Source of the DNA: Scortum barcoo
Lineage: Eukaryota > Chordata > Actinopteri > Centrarchiformes > Terapontidae
Direction of reading: 5' to 3'
DNA: 64,000 bases
NCBI GenBank assembly: GCA_023238725.1
Contig: CM041534.1
Span: 6,322,572-6,386,571, forward strand
Below, one piece after another: positions 27,110 to 39,800 of the stretch (position 1 is its first letter; every line of letters starts with the position of its first letter). The position numbers and the translations under genes were made by a program. The notes beneath the pieces were generated by a model. The model was not told the DNA's origin and made no database searches. It worked only from the letters and a program-made list of their open reading frames with translations.

Positions 27110-29951
27110 CAGCGAGCCGCATGACCAATCATTGGACCTCTCCGCGGACCTTTTCCCAGGAGAGCCTGCCCCCTCCTGGTCTAGCTATTTCTACTACTGT
27201 ACCATTTTATGATGATAGTTTCCGTTGCCATGCTGGCCGTCTCCTAGACGTTGACATGGCAACGGGTGGCAACGAAGCATCATTTGATTATGGCAAGAAA
27301 TCCACATTTTCTTTTTCTTTGCCTGTGGTTAAGTTTTTGCAGCATATGTATACCTATATCTATAATCCCCTTTATTCATATTTTTGAAAATTAAACAAAG
27401 ACTAGATTTTATTAATCGTACGTATTTTCAGCAAACCTAATCAGGTGTTTGATTCTGTGGATGGAAGGAAGTCTCTTAAGGTGGATTAGCCTTGCGCTTA
27501 TATTGTTTAGGCTTTGCTACACTTTTACATTTATTAAGGATACTTTAATTTTTTCCTCCTTTTCTTTATCTTACTATCCAGACATGTATACCATGTAGCA
27601 AGGCAACTGCAGTTCTCAAAGGCTGTGTCGTCTCTATTCTGATTCCTCTCAAAAAAAAAAAAAAAGGATTGACTGTTGAGGTTGTTTTAGCCTTGTAAAC
27701 TCTTGTAGTGTTGTAGTTGGAACTATATATCGGGATCTGTATACTCCAAAGTATAGATAGTAGGATTGTGATGCCCTTTGACCAGCCTTTGCTGGTAGTG
27801 TTTATTGTTTAAGCTCACAATCGTGTGTGTGTGTTTCTGTGTGTGGATATAGATATTGGTCTGCCACAAGTTTAAAATCAGTAGAGTAAATTAGACATTG
27901 GATATTACCTAAAGATTCCCTACGGTGATTTATTTCTTTTTGGAAACCTCCCTCTGAGTATTTGTAGTGTTTTGTGGTGGAAGCTGTAAACCTTGAACTG
28001 CGTTTGTTTGGCTACAGCTCACAGCTGTGTTCCCCTCTTTTTTATTTAAGGTAATTGTGGAGGAAGCCATTTTGTCTAAGGATAATCATGTCGATGCAGG
28101 TGATTTGTTAAAGATGTAAAATGGGCCCCAAGTGGGTCTGACTTCCCCACATTGGAGAGGGGGAACAGGCGTAACTACAGGTCCTTCGGAAAAAAAAAAC
28201 GTGTGCATGACCAATGCTTTCATTTGAATTTAATGTGTCTGTTGGTGTCTGAGTTTACTGGCAGGGAGTCACTTGACAGGGACATGAAATAACTACTTAA
28301 AGCCATATTCTCTTTTTATTCCACACTTTGTAAGAGTAGTCTGTCGTTTGGCTTGAAATGTTTGCATTCGGTGCCACTTAACTGGCGGCCTCTGATGTAT
28401 TGGGCCTTCAACCTCTGAATGCAAACTTAACACCAGCCAGCCTCAGGCAAGGCTGCATCACTGAACACTAGTCAAACCCGGCGGTTTCAGCCATTTGTCG
28501 GATGTCTTGTATATTGCTCGTGTCGTCATGGAAACATAGTCTTGCCTTTTCAGATCATAGCTAACCATTGTCACTCGTTCACAAAAGTATGATGTATTAA
28601 AATTGTCATTTTGAATGAAGACACCACTCAACGCACAAAGGAAGTGATGTAATTAACATGTTTGTGTCATTTAGAAGTGCATGTCATTGAGCTCTTTAGA
28701 TTCTGAAGCAGTTGCAGTAATGCAGTTGGTTGACTTAGTCTTTGAAACCGCACCACCACTACGTTCTCCAGTGCTCTGCTGTTCAGTGAAGTCCTCTTGA
28801 TCTGTGTGTCCACGGCACAGGAAGTGTTTCGATTTGTGATGTTTTGTCAGCTGTTTGGCAGTAGTTTAGAGCAAACACAGTTGAATTAGTTAGAGCAGAA
28901 TTTCTGCATGGGGCCAGGTGGCTTGCAGTTAAGGTCTACAAATAAAAAGCCAGGGCTTTGTTAGCACTTAAGAAGCCATTTCCCATCCAAATATTACTCG
29001 TCGTGAGTCACATCCACACACACTTGGCTAGTTGGATTTACTTTCACAGAATGTTTGAACTGTTGAGGATCATCCGGTGGTCCGCTTGGTTCGATTTTAG
29101 TTTTGCTAACTGGAATTTCTGAGAGGTTCTTGTTACTTGACCAACATCTTTCTTCGTAACAGCCTTTACTAACTGACAGGTTATTTTTCTTTATGCAAAA
29201 CGTCAAGGGCTTTTGGCACTCCATCCACAGTAACCCGAAATGACCCAGATTTAAGTTGTGTTGCCTTAAATGAATGATTTAAAAAATGATGGACCAGTAG
29301 ATGACGGCCTTGAGTGTTCCTCTGGCCCGTGGTTTGCTCTTTTCCCGGCACCATCTTCACACCACAGTGTAGGAAAAGGGCCAGAGATGATGTTTTCCTC
29401 ACTTGAATGCAATTGCTTATACCTTCTCAGACACATGGGGGCTCCTGTATGTCTGCATTTTCCTGTTTGCTCACGTCTTACCCAGCTGCTGTTCGTCAGT
29501 CTGTCATTTTCGAAGGCCCCCCACGTTGACACAATCTCTTAAAATGATTTTGGACACTGTGGTGTTGTCACCGTTAATGTTTAAACCATGGGAAGACCGT
29601 TTCATGCCTCTAGTAAAAATGTATACACTACATCAAAAGTTTCAAAGAGGAGCAGTCAGGCGTTCATTTCCTGGTCCATTTAATACAGCACAACCTGAAT
29701 TTTTCTGCTGCAAAACCAAATTGACCATGCTCTTTTACATATATGTCTTTGTATACACATGCAATGTATTTTGTTGCATGTATGTATGAGTATGAGACCT
29801 ATGGTTTTATCCATGATATGCTTGATCTATGGCTTAGACACTCTTATTAACCATTAAGAGATTTAAAAGACAAATATGGTGCTATCGGACCTCATATTGG
29901 GGTGGTCACAGCTCGTGACTGGTCATGCGGACTCATTGATCATATCATACT

Positions 29952-30273
29952 TAAAGATGCTACATGTAAGATTTTCTCTGCAGCACATTGCTGTGAAATG
30001 AGTCATGGCGGCACATTTTTAACACTGAAGGATGTGACTGTCACCAATACAAACAGTAGCCCCAAGAATCTGTGCTTTTCATTAAGTCCAATGTGGGGGA
30101 TTTTGGGATCGATTCCCTATGGGAAAACTAGACAGATATTCCCACATATACAATGAAGAAGGAAAAGTCCCTGCAGCAAACCCGTCATAGGGGCTATGGA
30201 ATGTACTGCTAATGGTCGTTATTGCAATTTAACAGTGATGTATTAAGAGAAAATCCTACATGTGTTACCTTTA
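29952..30273. mobile_element. Possible Tc1/mariner-type MITE in the ammecr1 3' UTR
   Basis: Positions 29952-29979 and 30246-30273 are inverted repeats. The left reads TAAAGATGCTACATGTAAG and then ATTTTCTCT; the right, reversed, reads TAAAGGTAACACATGTAGG and then ATTTTCTCT. Both ends have TA at the boundary, as expected for Tc1-type insertion. There is no coding capacity in the roughly 320 bases. Confidence 0.5.
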
Positions 30274-31150
30274 CTATCCTTGATATATGCAGATCTGTTC
30301 AACAGGTGTTTTTTTTTTTTCCTACCAGTGCAAGTCAACACCCCTGCAGGTTTGAAAGGACAAGAAGTCACACGTAGCCTCCTTCCCCTCGATTACTCCC
30401 CACACTGTGGCCCGACCTCATGGCCTAGCTCGTCAAGGTGTGATGTGTGTCGTTCGGTATATGGTGGCAGTAGTAGTGGTCGTTGCCTCTCCTGGAAGAT
30501 CGGACGCAGCTCTCCTCAGAGCGCGCCCTCCATTTTCCGTTAGCTGCTGAATCATTTGACCTCTGAAAATAGGCAAGGATTGATTTATTGACTAGTGAAA
30601 AGGTCCTGGTGTCGAGGCTCTCACAGCCTCAACCGTTGAAGGTGAGCATCTCCTATAGTGGGACGCAGAGTTAATGTTTTACGTAGAACACGCAGAAAAT
30701 AGTCCTGCTTCTGTACTGAATAACTGTTTAAAGCATCGATACCTCATGGGATATTATGGAACGACATTTGTAGTTTGTTGTAGCAGATCGTGTTTTGGTT
30801 CCATACCAGGGTTAGAGTTCAGCCTCAGCATTCCTTGTGTGGTCATTCTCATGTTTCGTGGAATGCTCGAGCTCGTGTTACCTTCGTATGTTTGACTGAA
30901 CCAAAGATGCCAGCGGCCATGCCCAAATGCTGCTCTTCAGGCCTGGCTTCCTGTCCTTCCAAAAGTCACCCCTGCAATTGACAAAATGTTTTATGTCTTT
31001 TTTTTTTTTTTTTATTTGTGCGATTTCTCAACTGTCTTGACTTATTAAGCAACCCAATTTTTCAATGAATTTTCATTGAGTATCTCTGAAGCCGTACATG
31101 GCATCAAGGATGGTTAAAATGGTTGCAAATTGTTGTTACTTGTTTTGTTT

Positions 31151-31225
31151 ATTATTATTATTATTATTATTATTAGTAGTAGTATTATTATTATTAGTAT
31201 TATTAGTATTATTATTTATTATTCC
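31151..31225. repeat. Imperfect (ATT)n microsatellite
   Basis: About 75 bases of ATT/AGT triplets inside the probable ammecr1 3' UTR. Confidence 0.95.
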
Positions 31226-32160
31226 TATAATTTACAAAAATGAAAATCCCATGGTGTGCCTCCTAGCTTTATGGGTTTATAAATGTTTTTTCCCTAAAGA
31301 CCAGCAGTTATACTTTGTATAAAAGATGGATTTTTCCTTATTTTTTATGCCATTAAAGATGAAAAAGCCTCTTTTCTTTACTCTGGACCCAGTAGCTGCA
31401 CTGGTATACAATCGCACTGATAGATGAATTAAAAAAAAAGAATAAATGAATCAATAATAATAATGATAATGACAAATGAAATAAGAACTACAATAAACTT
31501 GTGTTTGAAACTTTTATTAAAAAAACATAAAAACAAATAAAAAAAGAAAATGACTGTTTTTGTACATCAAAATAAATTCTTTTCAAAATAATATTTTGGA
31601 TCTAGTTTCAAAATTATTTTAGTGGTTTTCTATGTTCTGAATTTTTGAGACACTGACTTCTAAGACGTGTCACTGTACAAAATGACTTTTTTCTGTTGCA
31701 GTGGCCTGATGGGCTGGGAGGGTTGCCTGGTGTAACTCCTCATACCAACTTTTATTTCTTTTCCTTTCGATTTTTGGATCTTTTTTTCCTCTGCTTTAGT
31801 AACTTGAAAAATGTTGATGGAATAATATGAACTGGGAACTTCAAATCCATCCCCTGTAGAGCTAGACCCTTCCTCCTTTCCTATTGAATTGCTGTTAGTG
31901 TGACGCGACTTGAAATGGGCATTTATTATGATAGTATGACCCCAAAAGAAAAAAAATACACAAAAATATACAACCACAGAAAAAAACAACAAAAGAAAAA
32001 AGAAATTAGCAAAAAAAAAAAAACTGCAAAAGAAAAGTGTGGGGAGCATTGAAAGAATATATATAGATGGGTTATCTGAGTATGTAAGCAATGGCTGTGA
32101 AGATAATGTAGTTTTAAACATTGTTATTACCTTTTAAAATCATTTATTCAATAAAAAATA

Positions 32161-35100
32161 CAAAATCCACTGAAAAGAGAACACGTGTCATTCTACTTTC
32201 TTTCAGCACATAACACCCACATGCTGTATGTTTTTTCTCTACCATGAACATAAAATCTAAACCAAAGAAAAAGTCTTTCAACATTTGAAACAATGGTATG
32301 AGTGGGCCAGAATTAAAACTTTAACACTAAATCTATATCCAGTTTATCGATGATGGATCCAATTTGACAGAAAGTGTACAGATCATGTTACTTGGTTATA
32401 ATTCAGCATATTCTGTATCAGCATGTTGTTGTCTTGCTCAGCCTGATCTGTGTGTTCGATCGTAGCTGGTCGGTGCATTTACAGATGAAGAACATTTCAG
32501 TTGTGCTATATGTCCTCAGATGATTGAATAGTTTGATTGGATGGGTGTAAAAGAGTTCTGAGCTACTGTGAAGTTAGACAGAAGTGATCAACAGTTTTCT
32601 ACTAAGGAGACTGTCCTCAGTGATGTCTGTGGGTTATCCTGACTAACTTGTACATTTAATTCACACCTGCTGTATTGGTTTGATGGCAGATATTTCAGAG
32701 AGAAATCTGGGCAAACATGACCAACCATCTGCATGTCTAGATTCAAAAAGGGATAATTAAGAAAATCTGTCAAATGACCCTTTGAATTTGATGTTGTCCT
32801 GGTCCCGTTGGCACAGTCAGATTGATGAACCAGGGTCTTTTCTACAATAATGTGAAATGGCTTGAGCTGTCACGCTTTTATGATGTTTGGACTAGCAGTG
32901 GAGCGTGCAGGGCACATGCTGTGGCTGAGGGCTAAATGAGCATTTTCTGGCTACAGCAGCTGACAAAGAAGCCATTGAATGCTCAAAGCCAAATTCAAGT
33001 CGTAAAACATCTTATTACAAACCTATGGCATAAACTGAACAAGGGAGCTCTTAATTCCTGAAAAAATACGAGTTCATGTGACAGCAGCAATATAATGTTT
33101 AGCTTCTTCAGGAAAAAAAGGAAAACTCCGTCTGCTGATTAAAATCATGTGATACGACCAAAAGCTCTTGAAGAGCATCTAAATAGAGCTCGAGGTGAGA
33201 TTGTTTTGTCTGATATGAAGCTAGTATCACAGCTGATTTTGTGTGATGTCACACTGTACCGTAGCACAATGTGACATCACTGGTCACAGGTGCAACAGAC
33301 CAACTTCCTGACCAAAGACTGATGGGACCTTGCCCATACCTATCACCCACACAAGTCAGGGCTACAATGTTTTCATGATGTAGAACAGTGTGTGAAGGTG
33401 TGTATCATGATGTGCATCATACCCAGTGGAGAGTCTGTGTATGGCTGGTACTGCAGGTTTAAACATAAAGATGTCTAATGTAATGATGTGTAAATGCACA
33501 GGATCAGACGCTGCCAGCAGGACTGAAAGCACTTGATCAAATCTGAAGGGTCAACATATTTCCTCTCTCATCCCTTTGTGTAATCTAGACAAGCAGATGG
33601 TTTGCTTTTTACTTGCCCAGATTTTCAGATATCGTCTCCAAAATATCTGCCTCCAACTCAATACACTTTGAATAAAATGTTGTTTGTGCTGCTCGAAGCA
33701 TCGAACATTTTTGGAGTTAACCCAACCTTTACCCCGAAAACTTCATAAAATGTGGCATTTAATGGAAGGCTATTGTATTGGACTGTTTTACATCATCTAA
33801 TGTTGCTGTTATTCTGTCCCCCCTGTATGTTGTAGCCAGCTAATGACCTCTGGTGGTATTGGTCGGTCCACCTCTTTGATCCAAACTGAACCAACTACTA
33901 AAAGGATGGTCATGAAGGCTGGTGCAGACAACCCCTCAGTATTGACTGTAACGTCTGTGGTGATCCACCAAATAACTTTCCCTTCAGCGCAAAGTTGTTT
34001 AGTACTAATTTGCCTGCCTAAAGCACATTGATGTGGTCATTGTGAGCAAACTCATCTCTGGCCTTGCTGAGCTGCACACATGGATCACTGTGGCCGTAAA
34101 AAGTAGAAGTATCCTCACATGCTCTTCCCGCTGCTCTGCCTTCGCCGGTAAAGCGCTCAGCACCAAGCTGGGAGAAGTCTGGGCAGGTGTATCTGAAAAT
34201 GCTGTGCTGCTTGTTACACGACACTCAGGGTTAAGTGCACTGAGATGTTTAAATGGCTTGGTCTGCCGCCCGCTCGTAACCACACATGAACCCAGCCCTG
34301 GCCTGAGATCAGATACCCGCGTGGCGCTTTACTTTCTCTGCAGAGTCTGCTCCTGGGCCTCCATCTGTCTGAATAAATGACACTGATGAGTGAGGGCCTT
34401 GTGCCGTCCAAAGTCCATTCTCAGTTTTCATAAAATTCACTTCATTTCACCTCGTGTTATAAATTGTTATAAAAAGTGTAAACCTTATCAGCCCCGTTAA
34501 GCGCTCTTCAGTTCCTCTCGCTGTGATTATGTGTTGACCGAGAGAGAAATGAAAATATGCTTTTTCTGTTGCCTTTCCTCTGCTCTCCAATTACCTCGAA
34601 ACCTGCTCCAGTTCCTTTTACGGATGAGGCGCCATGATAACGAGATTTCCTCCAGTCAATGAGCTATGTGCATCTAAAAAGCTCTTGAAGAGCGGAGCAA
34701 CATATTTTAACATATTTCTCCTCTTTAATAACCACAGTCACCTTGAGGCCCCTTTGCAGCTTTAGATCGAGATCCTCTCTCGACTCGTCCGCGATAATGA
34801 AGTGCTGAGGGCCCCGTGAAAACTCTCCGCGTCTCACTTCAGTCGATATGCTGCACTTAAGAGCATTTTACCCTGTCTGGCCTTACAGAGGACGGCGAAC
34901 CCAAACACGCAGAACAAGAGCTTTTATGAGTCAGGCAGCAACTTGGCGCCGGTGTAGTTTTTTTGCGGCGAGATGCTGAGAGGCCGGACTTGTTCGAGGA
35001 AGAGGCCTGCATTTTGGGAAACGCGCTTACTTTCTTGCCAGGAGTTTGACGGGGAGGTTGATGGCACTCTCATGTCTGCCCATTAAATATGAAGCTGGAG

Positions 35101-35417
35101 CCAGTTAGCTTGGCTTAGCATAAAGACTGAAAATATTTAATGCACAGATGTGAGAGTGGTTCTATTATTTTTATCTAACTAATGGAGAAAAAATAAGTAC
35201 ATGTCCCAAAATGTTAACTTTCCTCAACTTTCAGTTCGGTCATTCAAGAGTCACTTTTAAGGCTGCTGTCCTCTGTACTGCTGGAGATACAGTAGTGACA
35301 TCCCTTGGCGGTTTAGAGTAACAAGTCATTGAGAAGTATCCCAAAATCAGTGTTTCAAAATATACCCTGAAGATGCTGTAATATACACAAGGAGAACTTT
35401 GGTCAACTGAAATCACT
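32161..35417. other. Intergenic region between convergent ammecr1 and tmem164
   Basis: About 3.3 kb with no supportable gene. Several short open frames overlap on both strands around 33840-34410 without splice sites or recognisable domains. The part from about 34020 to 35080 is less AT-rich and more complex in composition than its surroundings. Confidence 0.6.
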
Positions 35418-36810
35418 TTTATTGTCAACACAGCACATACACTCGAAATAAAAAAAATTGTCTTATCCCTTCTTGACAGTGAAGTACAGTATATGCTACA
35501 GTAATATACACACCCTTAATGTTTGAAATGATATATACCATGGCATGACATGTTCCAATCATAATTCAATTAACTCGTCAATAATTTCTTTCCAATGGGT
35601 AGTCAATAGGTGACCCAAAGTGACTTTCATGCACAATATTTGATGGAAGTTTCTTTTATTTTTTTCATACAAAACCAGAGACTCGTTACAGTTGTAGTGG
35701 TGGAGTGAATTCAGGATGTCTTTGTAAGATTAACTTAAGGATCAAGTAACAAATTCCATTCAAGTGTCATGATGCATGATTCCAGCCCAGATACATATTT
35801 TGTCAAGCTCTCCTCTTATCTTAGCAAACATCACATTCATCCCAGAGACGCACTGGAGTTTACACCTCACTGAATATGGTCCAATATCACAATAAAATAA
35901 CGTAGACAAAAACACAGCCGCCTCTGCGGAGGCAATAACAAAACCCCAGTGTGGAGTCCCCATTCATCACTTTCAATCTCAGCACATTAATACATCCTCG
36001 CGTCCCCTGATTATCACAACTGGAATGATCTGAACTTGCTGGAGACGGAAACGCAAAACAGGCCACTGGCAACGATGCTTTCATACCCTGTACACGTGTG
36101 GAGTAAGTTGGGAGCAGAGGGAACGCCATAAATAAGTTTCTATTTTCAGTCGTGACAACATTGAGAGAGCGATCATACATGACGGACGAAACTCCTCTGA
36201 GTAGAAACGAGCAATAACTTTTATGACAGCGCACATTCACAATCCGTTTCAGGAAACGCACAGATACAACGGCAGCTTTACCTGCGAACATATGATCTAG
36301 CATGACTACCACATAAAAAACTGGAAGTGTAACAACTGCAGATCAGTAGTGACATTTGTGTGTCTCCTTTTTTCTCTCCGTAAAACTTTACACTTACAAA
36401 AAAGCAGCGGGAGAAATCTTTCACATATTTACTTACGTATTTCTGGAAACTGTGTTCCATTATTCCAGAAAAAAAAAAAAAAGAAAAAAAAAAAAAAGAA
36501 AAAAGAGGCTAAATCTGTCTAACTCCATAATGCTAACTAACCAGCCTTAAAATGCCTATTAAGCTCGTGCATGCAACTATGTATGCAAGCCAACTACAAC
36601 ACTAAAAGAATGACACATTGATGATTCACTGGCCCTGAAATGCTCACTTGTTTCAGAAGAACAGATGGTACGTTTTAAAAGATGCATTAAAATGTGAATA
36701 AAAAGAAAAATAAAAAAAAAAAGACAGAAACTCTCCACGATAAGAGCAGGCATTTAGGATGAGTCATTTAGGCTAGGTCTGCGCGGCGCATCTTCGTGGA
36801 CATTCAACTC
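35418..36810 (-). other. tmem164: Probable 3' UTR of tmem164
   Basis: This lies directly downstream of the tmem164 stop codon. The minus strand carries AATAAA (35418-35423) as a candidate poly(A) signal, giving a 1.4-kb UTR. It includes an A-rich run at 36469-36506 (T-rich in the transcript). Other AATAAA-like signals exist, so the end is uncertain. Confidence 0.45.
36469..36506. repeat. A-rich tract
   Basis: Runs of A with single G interruptions, within the probable tmem164 3' UTR. Confidence 0.9.
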
Positions 36811-39800
36811 TCAGTCAACTTTCTTGCGCAGTCGTAGTGTGTCCAGCACGCATCTGCAGACGGTGCCCGTGTGTTGCGAGAGGAGCGTGAGGACCTTCCC
36901 GTGCATGAGGGTGAGCAGGGTCTGGTGGCCCGTCGCCCACACCCGGTACCACGGCCCGTAGAAGGGATCGGACACGGCGGGGCACAGCATGTTGTTCAGG
37001 TTGACCTCAGTCGCCTGGAAACAGAGACGGACAGGTCGAGTAAGCACAGGCTTTAATACGATGCTAACAACAATCACAATGCTACTGAATACTACCCAGC
37101 TGGATAATGAGGTTTTATAGCACGGCTAACTTCACGGTGCATCACTGTGTAAATCTTTCTAATCATCCATTTCTGTTCCAAAAAACGATCACTACATTGA
37201 GTGAAGGATGACTTCATAGCATCATTATCAGACTGCATAACATGCTTTGACTGCCAAATTATCCACTTAATTTCCATTTGCCATGTCTAACCATCTAAAC
37301 TTTAGTTATTGAAGTGGTAAAAGTAATATTTACTTGCATAGATTTTCAGTGTTTTTGTGATTAATAGCTGCAGAAGGTGGAGAAAAAAAATGACAAAACA
37401 CCTCCCAACATTATGCAATCCCATGAAGTAAATACTGACTTTGTGAATGAAATGAGATGTTCATCGTTCATTATACTTTTTCCGAGTTTGTCCGAGTTTC
37501 TGACAGGGAGACTGACCACCGTTTGCTCTTTGTTGTTGTGATAGTTCAGATTTGTCTATGTACTACCATGCGCAATTCTGGAATCAGGAAGCCACTACTG
37601 CTCTATTGCTTTTTTTCTTTAACCTCCATTAACCTCAGAAACTAAATCTGATTTGTACCTCTAATTGGTATTCAACTCAAGTAGAACTTACTCCTGCTAC
37701 TGCCTGTGATTTCAATGTACAACGAGTGGACAAAATAATAGCGTGTCACAAAACAGGATATTAATTTTGACTGCAGAAATTAGAGTATGAGAGTGCGTGT
37801 GTGCAGACAGGAGAAGTGATTTAGCACAAGTAGAAGTAGACCATAACAGTCACTGAAAGGCCCTTTGCAACACCAGCCTCAGATATTATACCCAATACTT
37901 AAAAAATGGATGGATTTAAGTAAAAAGGATGAATTTACAACACATTTGGAAGCTGTGTGGTACAAAATGTCTCAAAAGATTCTAAAGAATTACAAGAAAA
38001 AATAGCTATTTAAAACAAGTGTTTGATCTGTTTATATTGTTTACATTTCCATTCATTCTGAGTTTTATACATTTATTAATACCTTCCTCAACAGTATTGC
38101 TTTTATTTGTATGCATTTTTCTTATATTCTATTCTATATTTTGTGTGCTATATTTTATATACTCTATTCTATTCCTCACTCACCACTGCATCTTGTATGA
38201 AACAGTGGGATGGTTCTCCTTAACTAATAACAGGGCGTTGGATTGTTTCTTCAAAACCTGCCTCATTACGTCACTGGTCTCATACGATGTCAGGTCACTG
38301 GATATTTTAACATTATTGTAAATGTCTTCCTGTTGATCACATGTCTGTGTTTGAATGAATGACTTCATCATTCTCCCCATAAAAGCGACCACTGACGCAA
38401 GTGCGGTCACTACTCGAACAGTGAAATACCACACAATGTCCAGCAGAGGGCTCCATCTTACCAGGCCAAGGAGCTGCAAGAAGAGGAAGTGGTAGAGGAA
38501 CAGGATGCCGTTGGAGAGCAGCGCCCACCACATGTCCCCCAGAGGTTCTGGCTTGTAGACGCCTGCAAAAAGAAATGCTTGTAAAACACGTGAACCAGTT
38601 TGTAAGGTTTAAAGAGAGAGCGAGCGCAGGGAATGTGAGTCCTGTGCCAATCTGGCCACCTGTTTAACTTGGATGGGCGAAGTGCTGCATTCACTTCCCT
38701 GTTGCTGTGTTTGTAACACATTAGTCGAGGCGACAGATGGAACACCCTGCAACCACAGTAAAACCAGAGACAGGATGTAGAGTCAAACTGGCTTTTCCTG
38801 TTTCCTCACTGCTGGCATTCGCTGGAGTTATACTGGGGAAAGGCATTAAATGTGCACCATTATATTACTTAACAGGAACAAAGAATATTTCCTTTGTCTG
38901 GCTGCAGTGTTATGTTACTAATGAACAATGAGCCACTGCAGTCACAGGTCTGATTACCGTGTTACACCCTTACGTAAATTTCCTGGAGGGATTCATCCCA
39001 AAGGGATCAATAAAGTCAAGTCTAAGTCTATAAACGTATCAAACGTCGACCTGACTCATGAAAATTCCAAACCACCTGGAAGTGAAGACTTATTGCAGTC
39101 TCCTTGTGTTTGCAGTTAGTTCAGATCATTTTAGGCTTTCTTTGCACCTTTAAGTCGGTCAGAAAAAGTCAACTCAGCGAGTGGTGTCTTTTCCACCAAC
39201 TTCCTGCTTCATATCCACACCTGCGAGCTGCACTTTGTAACAACTTCTGTGTTGACTCTAAAGGCACCTTGACAGCAGTTTCTGGGGGAAATACTGTCGG
39301 TGCATCTCCAAGCTGCAGAATTTGGTTTGTGCAGATATGCCTCCACACTCTTACAGTACCCAGCAGGGTGAAAATCCCTAATAAAAAGGTGAAATACTGC
39401 AGAGTTGGGGTGTGGCTGGTTATATCTGAAGGTTAAGTAAGCTGTAGTTTTTACTTAAGAAGCCTCAGAATTTTTTGCACTTCCTCCTGAGGTGAGTGGG
39501 ATGCCTTCCTGACATATTAAGTCATGTTCTGACCTTTGGAAGACACAGTGGAGCAACATGAAAAACACGGTGATTATATGGCTCTCTGCCCAGTTCAACA
39601 ATTCTCTCATCTGCTCTTCGGCAGCATGCGAATCTTCATGGCAGCCGGTGGAAAAGAATGTAGGCATTATGGGAGAGGCAGCGACAGGCATTTGTTTAGA
39701 ATAAACACGTAACTGTGTGGCTGACATGAGTGGTAACAGCAGCAGATCACACACACAAAGACAAAGCAGGTAGATACAGCAACGCCAGTGACATTGTCAT

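Larger units (their letters stand above)
27110..32160 (+). other. ammecr1: Probable long 3' UTR of ammecr1
   Basis: No further coding exons follow the TGA, and human AMMECR1 also has a 3' UTR of several kilobases. Candidate AATAAA signals are at 31441-31446, 31492-31497 and 32150-32155; the last would give a 5-kb UTR. It contains an ATT microsatellite and a possible Tc1-type MITE, listed separately. The 3' end is inferred. Confidence 0.5.

Noticed and set aside
30490..30510. Possible extra ammecr1 exon with a WKIGR-like translation
   Set aside because: The genuine exon encoding TWKIGRDKRLRGCIG is at 23763-23873. This downstream match is short, has no splice borders and the flanking residues do not fit.
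31660..32121. 153-codon minus-strand open frame
   Set aside because: The translation is dominated by Phe-rich low complexity from A-rich runs; no homology, probably within the ammecr1 3' UTR.
33843..34411. Overlapping open frames on both strands between ammecr1 and tmem164
   Set aside because: Short, mutually overlapping, without splice sites or recognisable domains; treated as non-coding.
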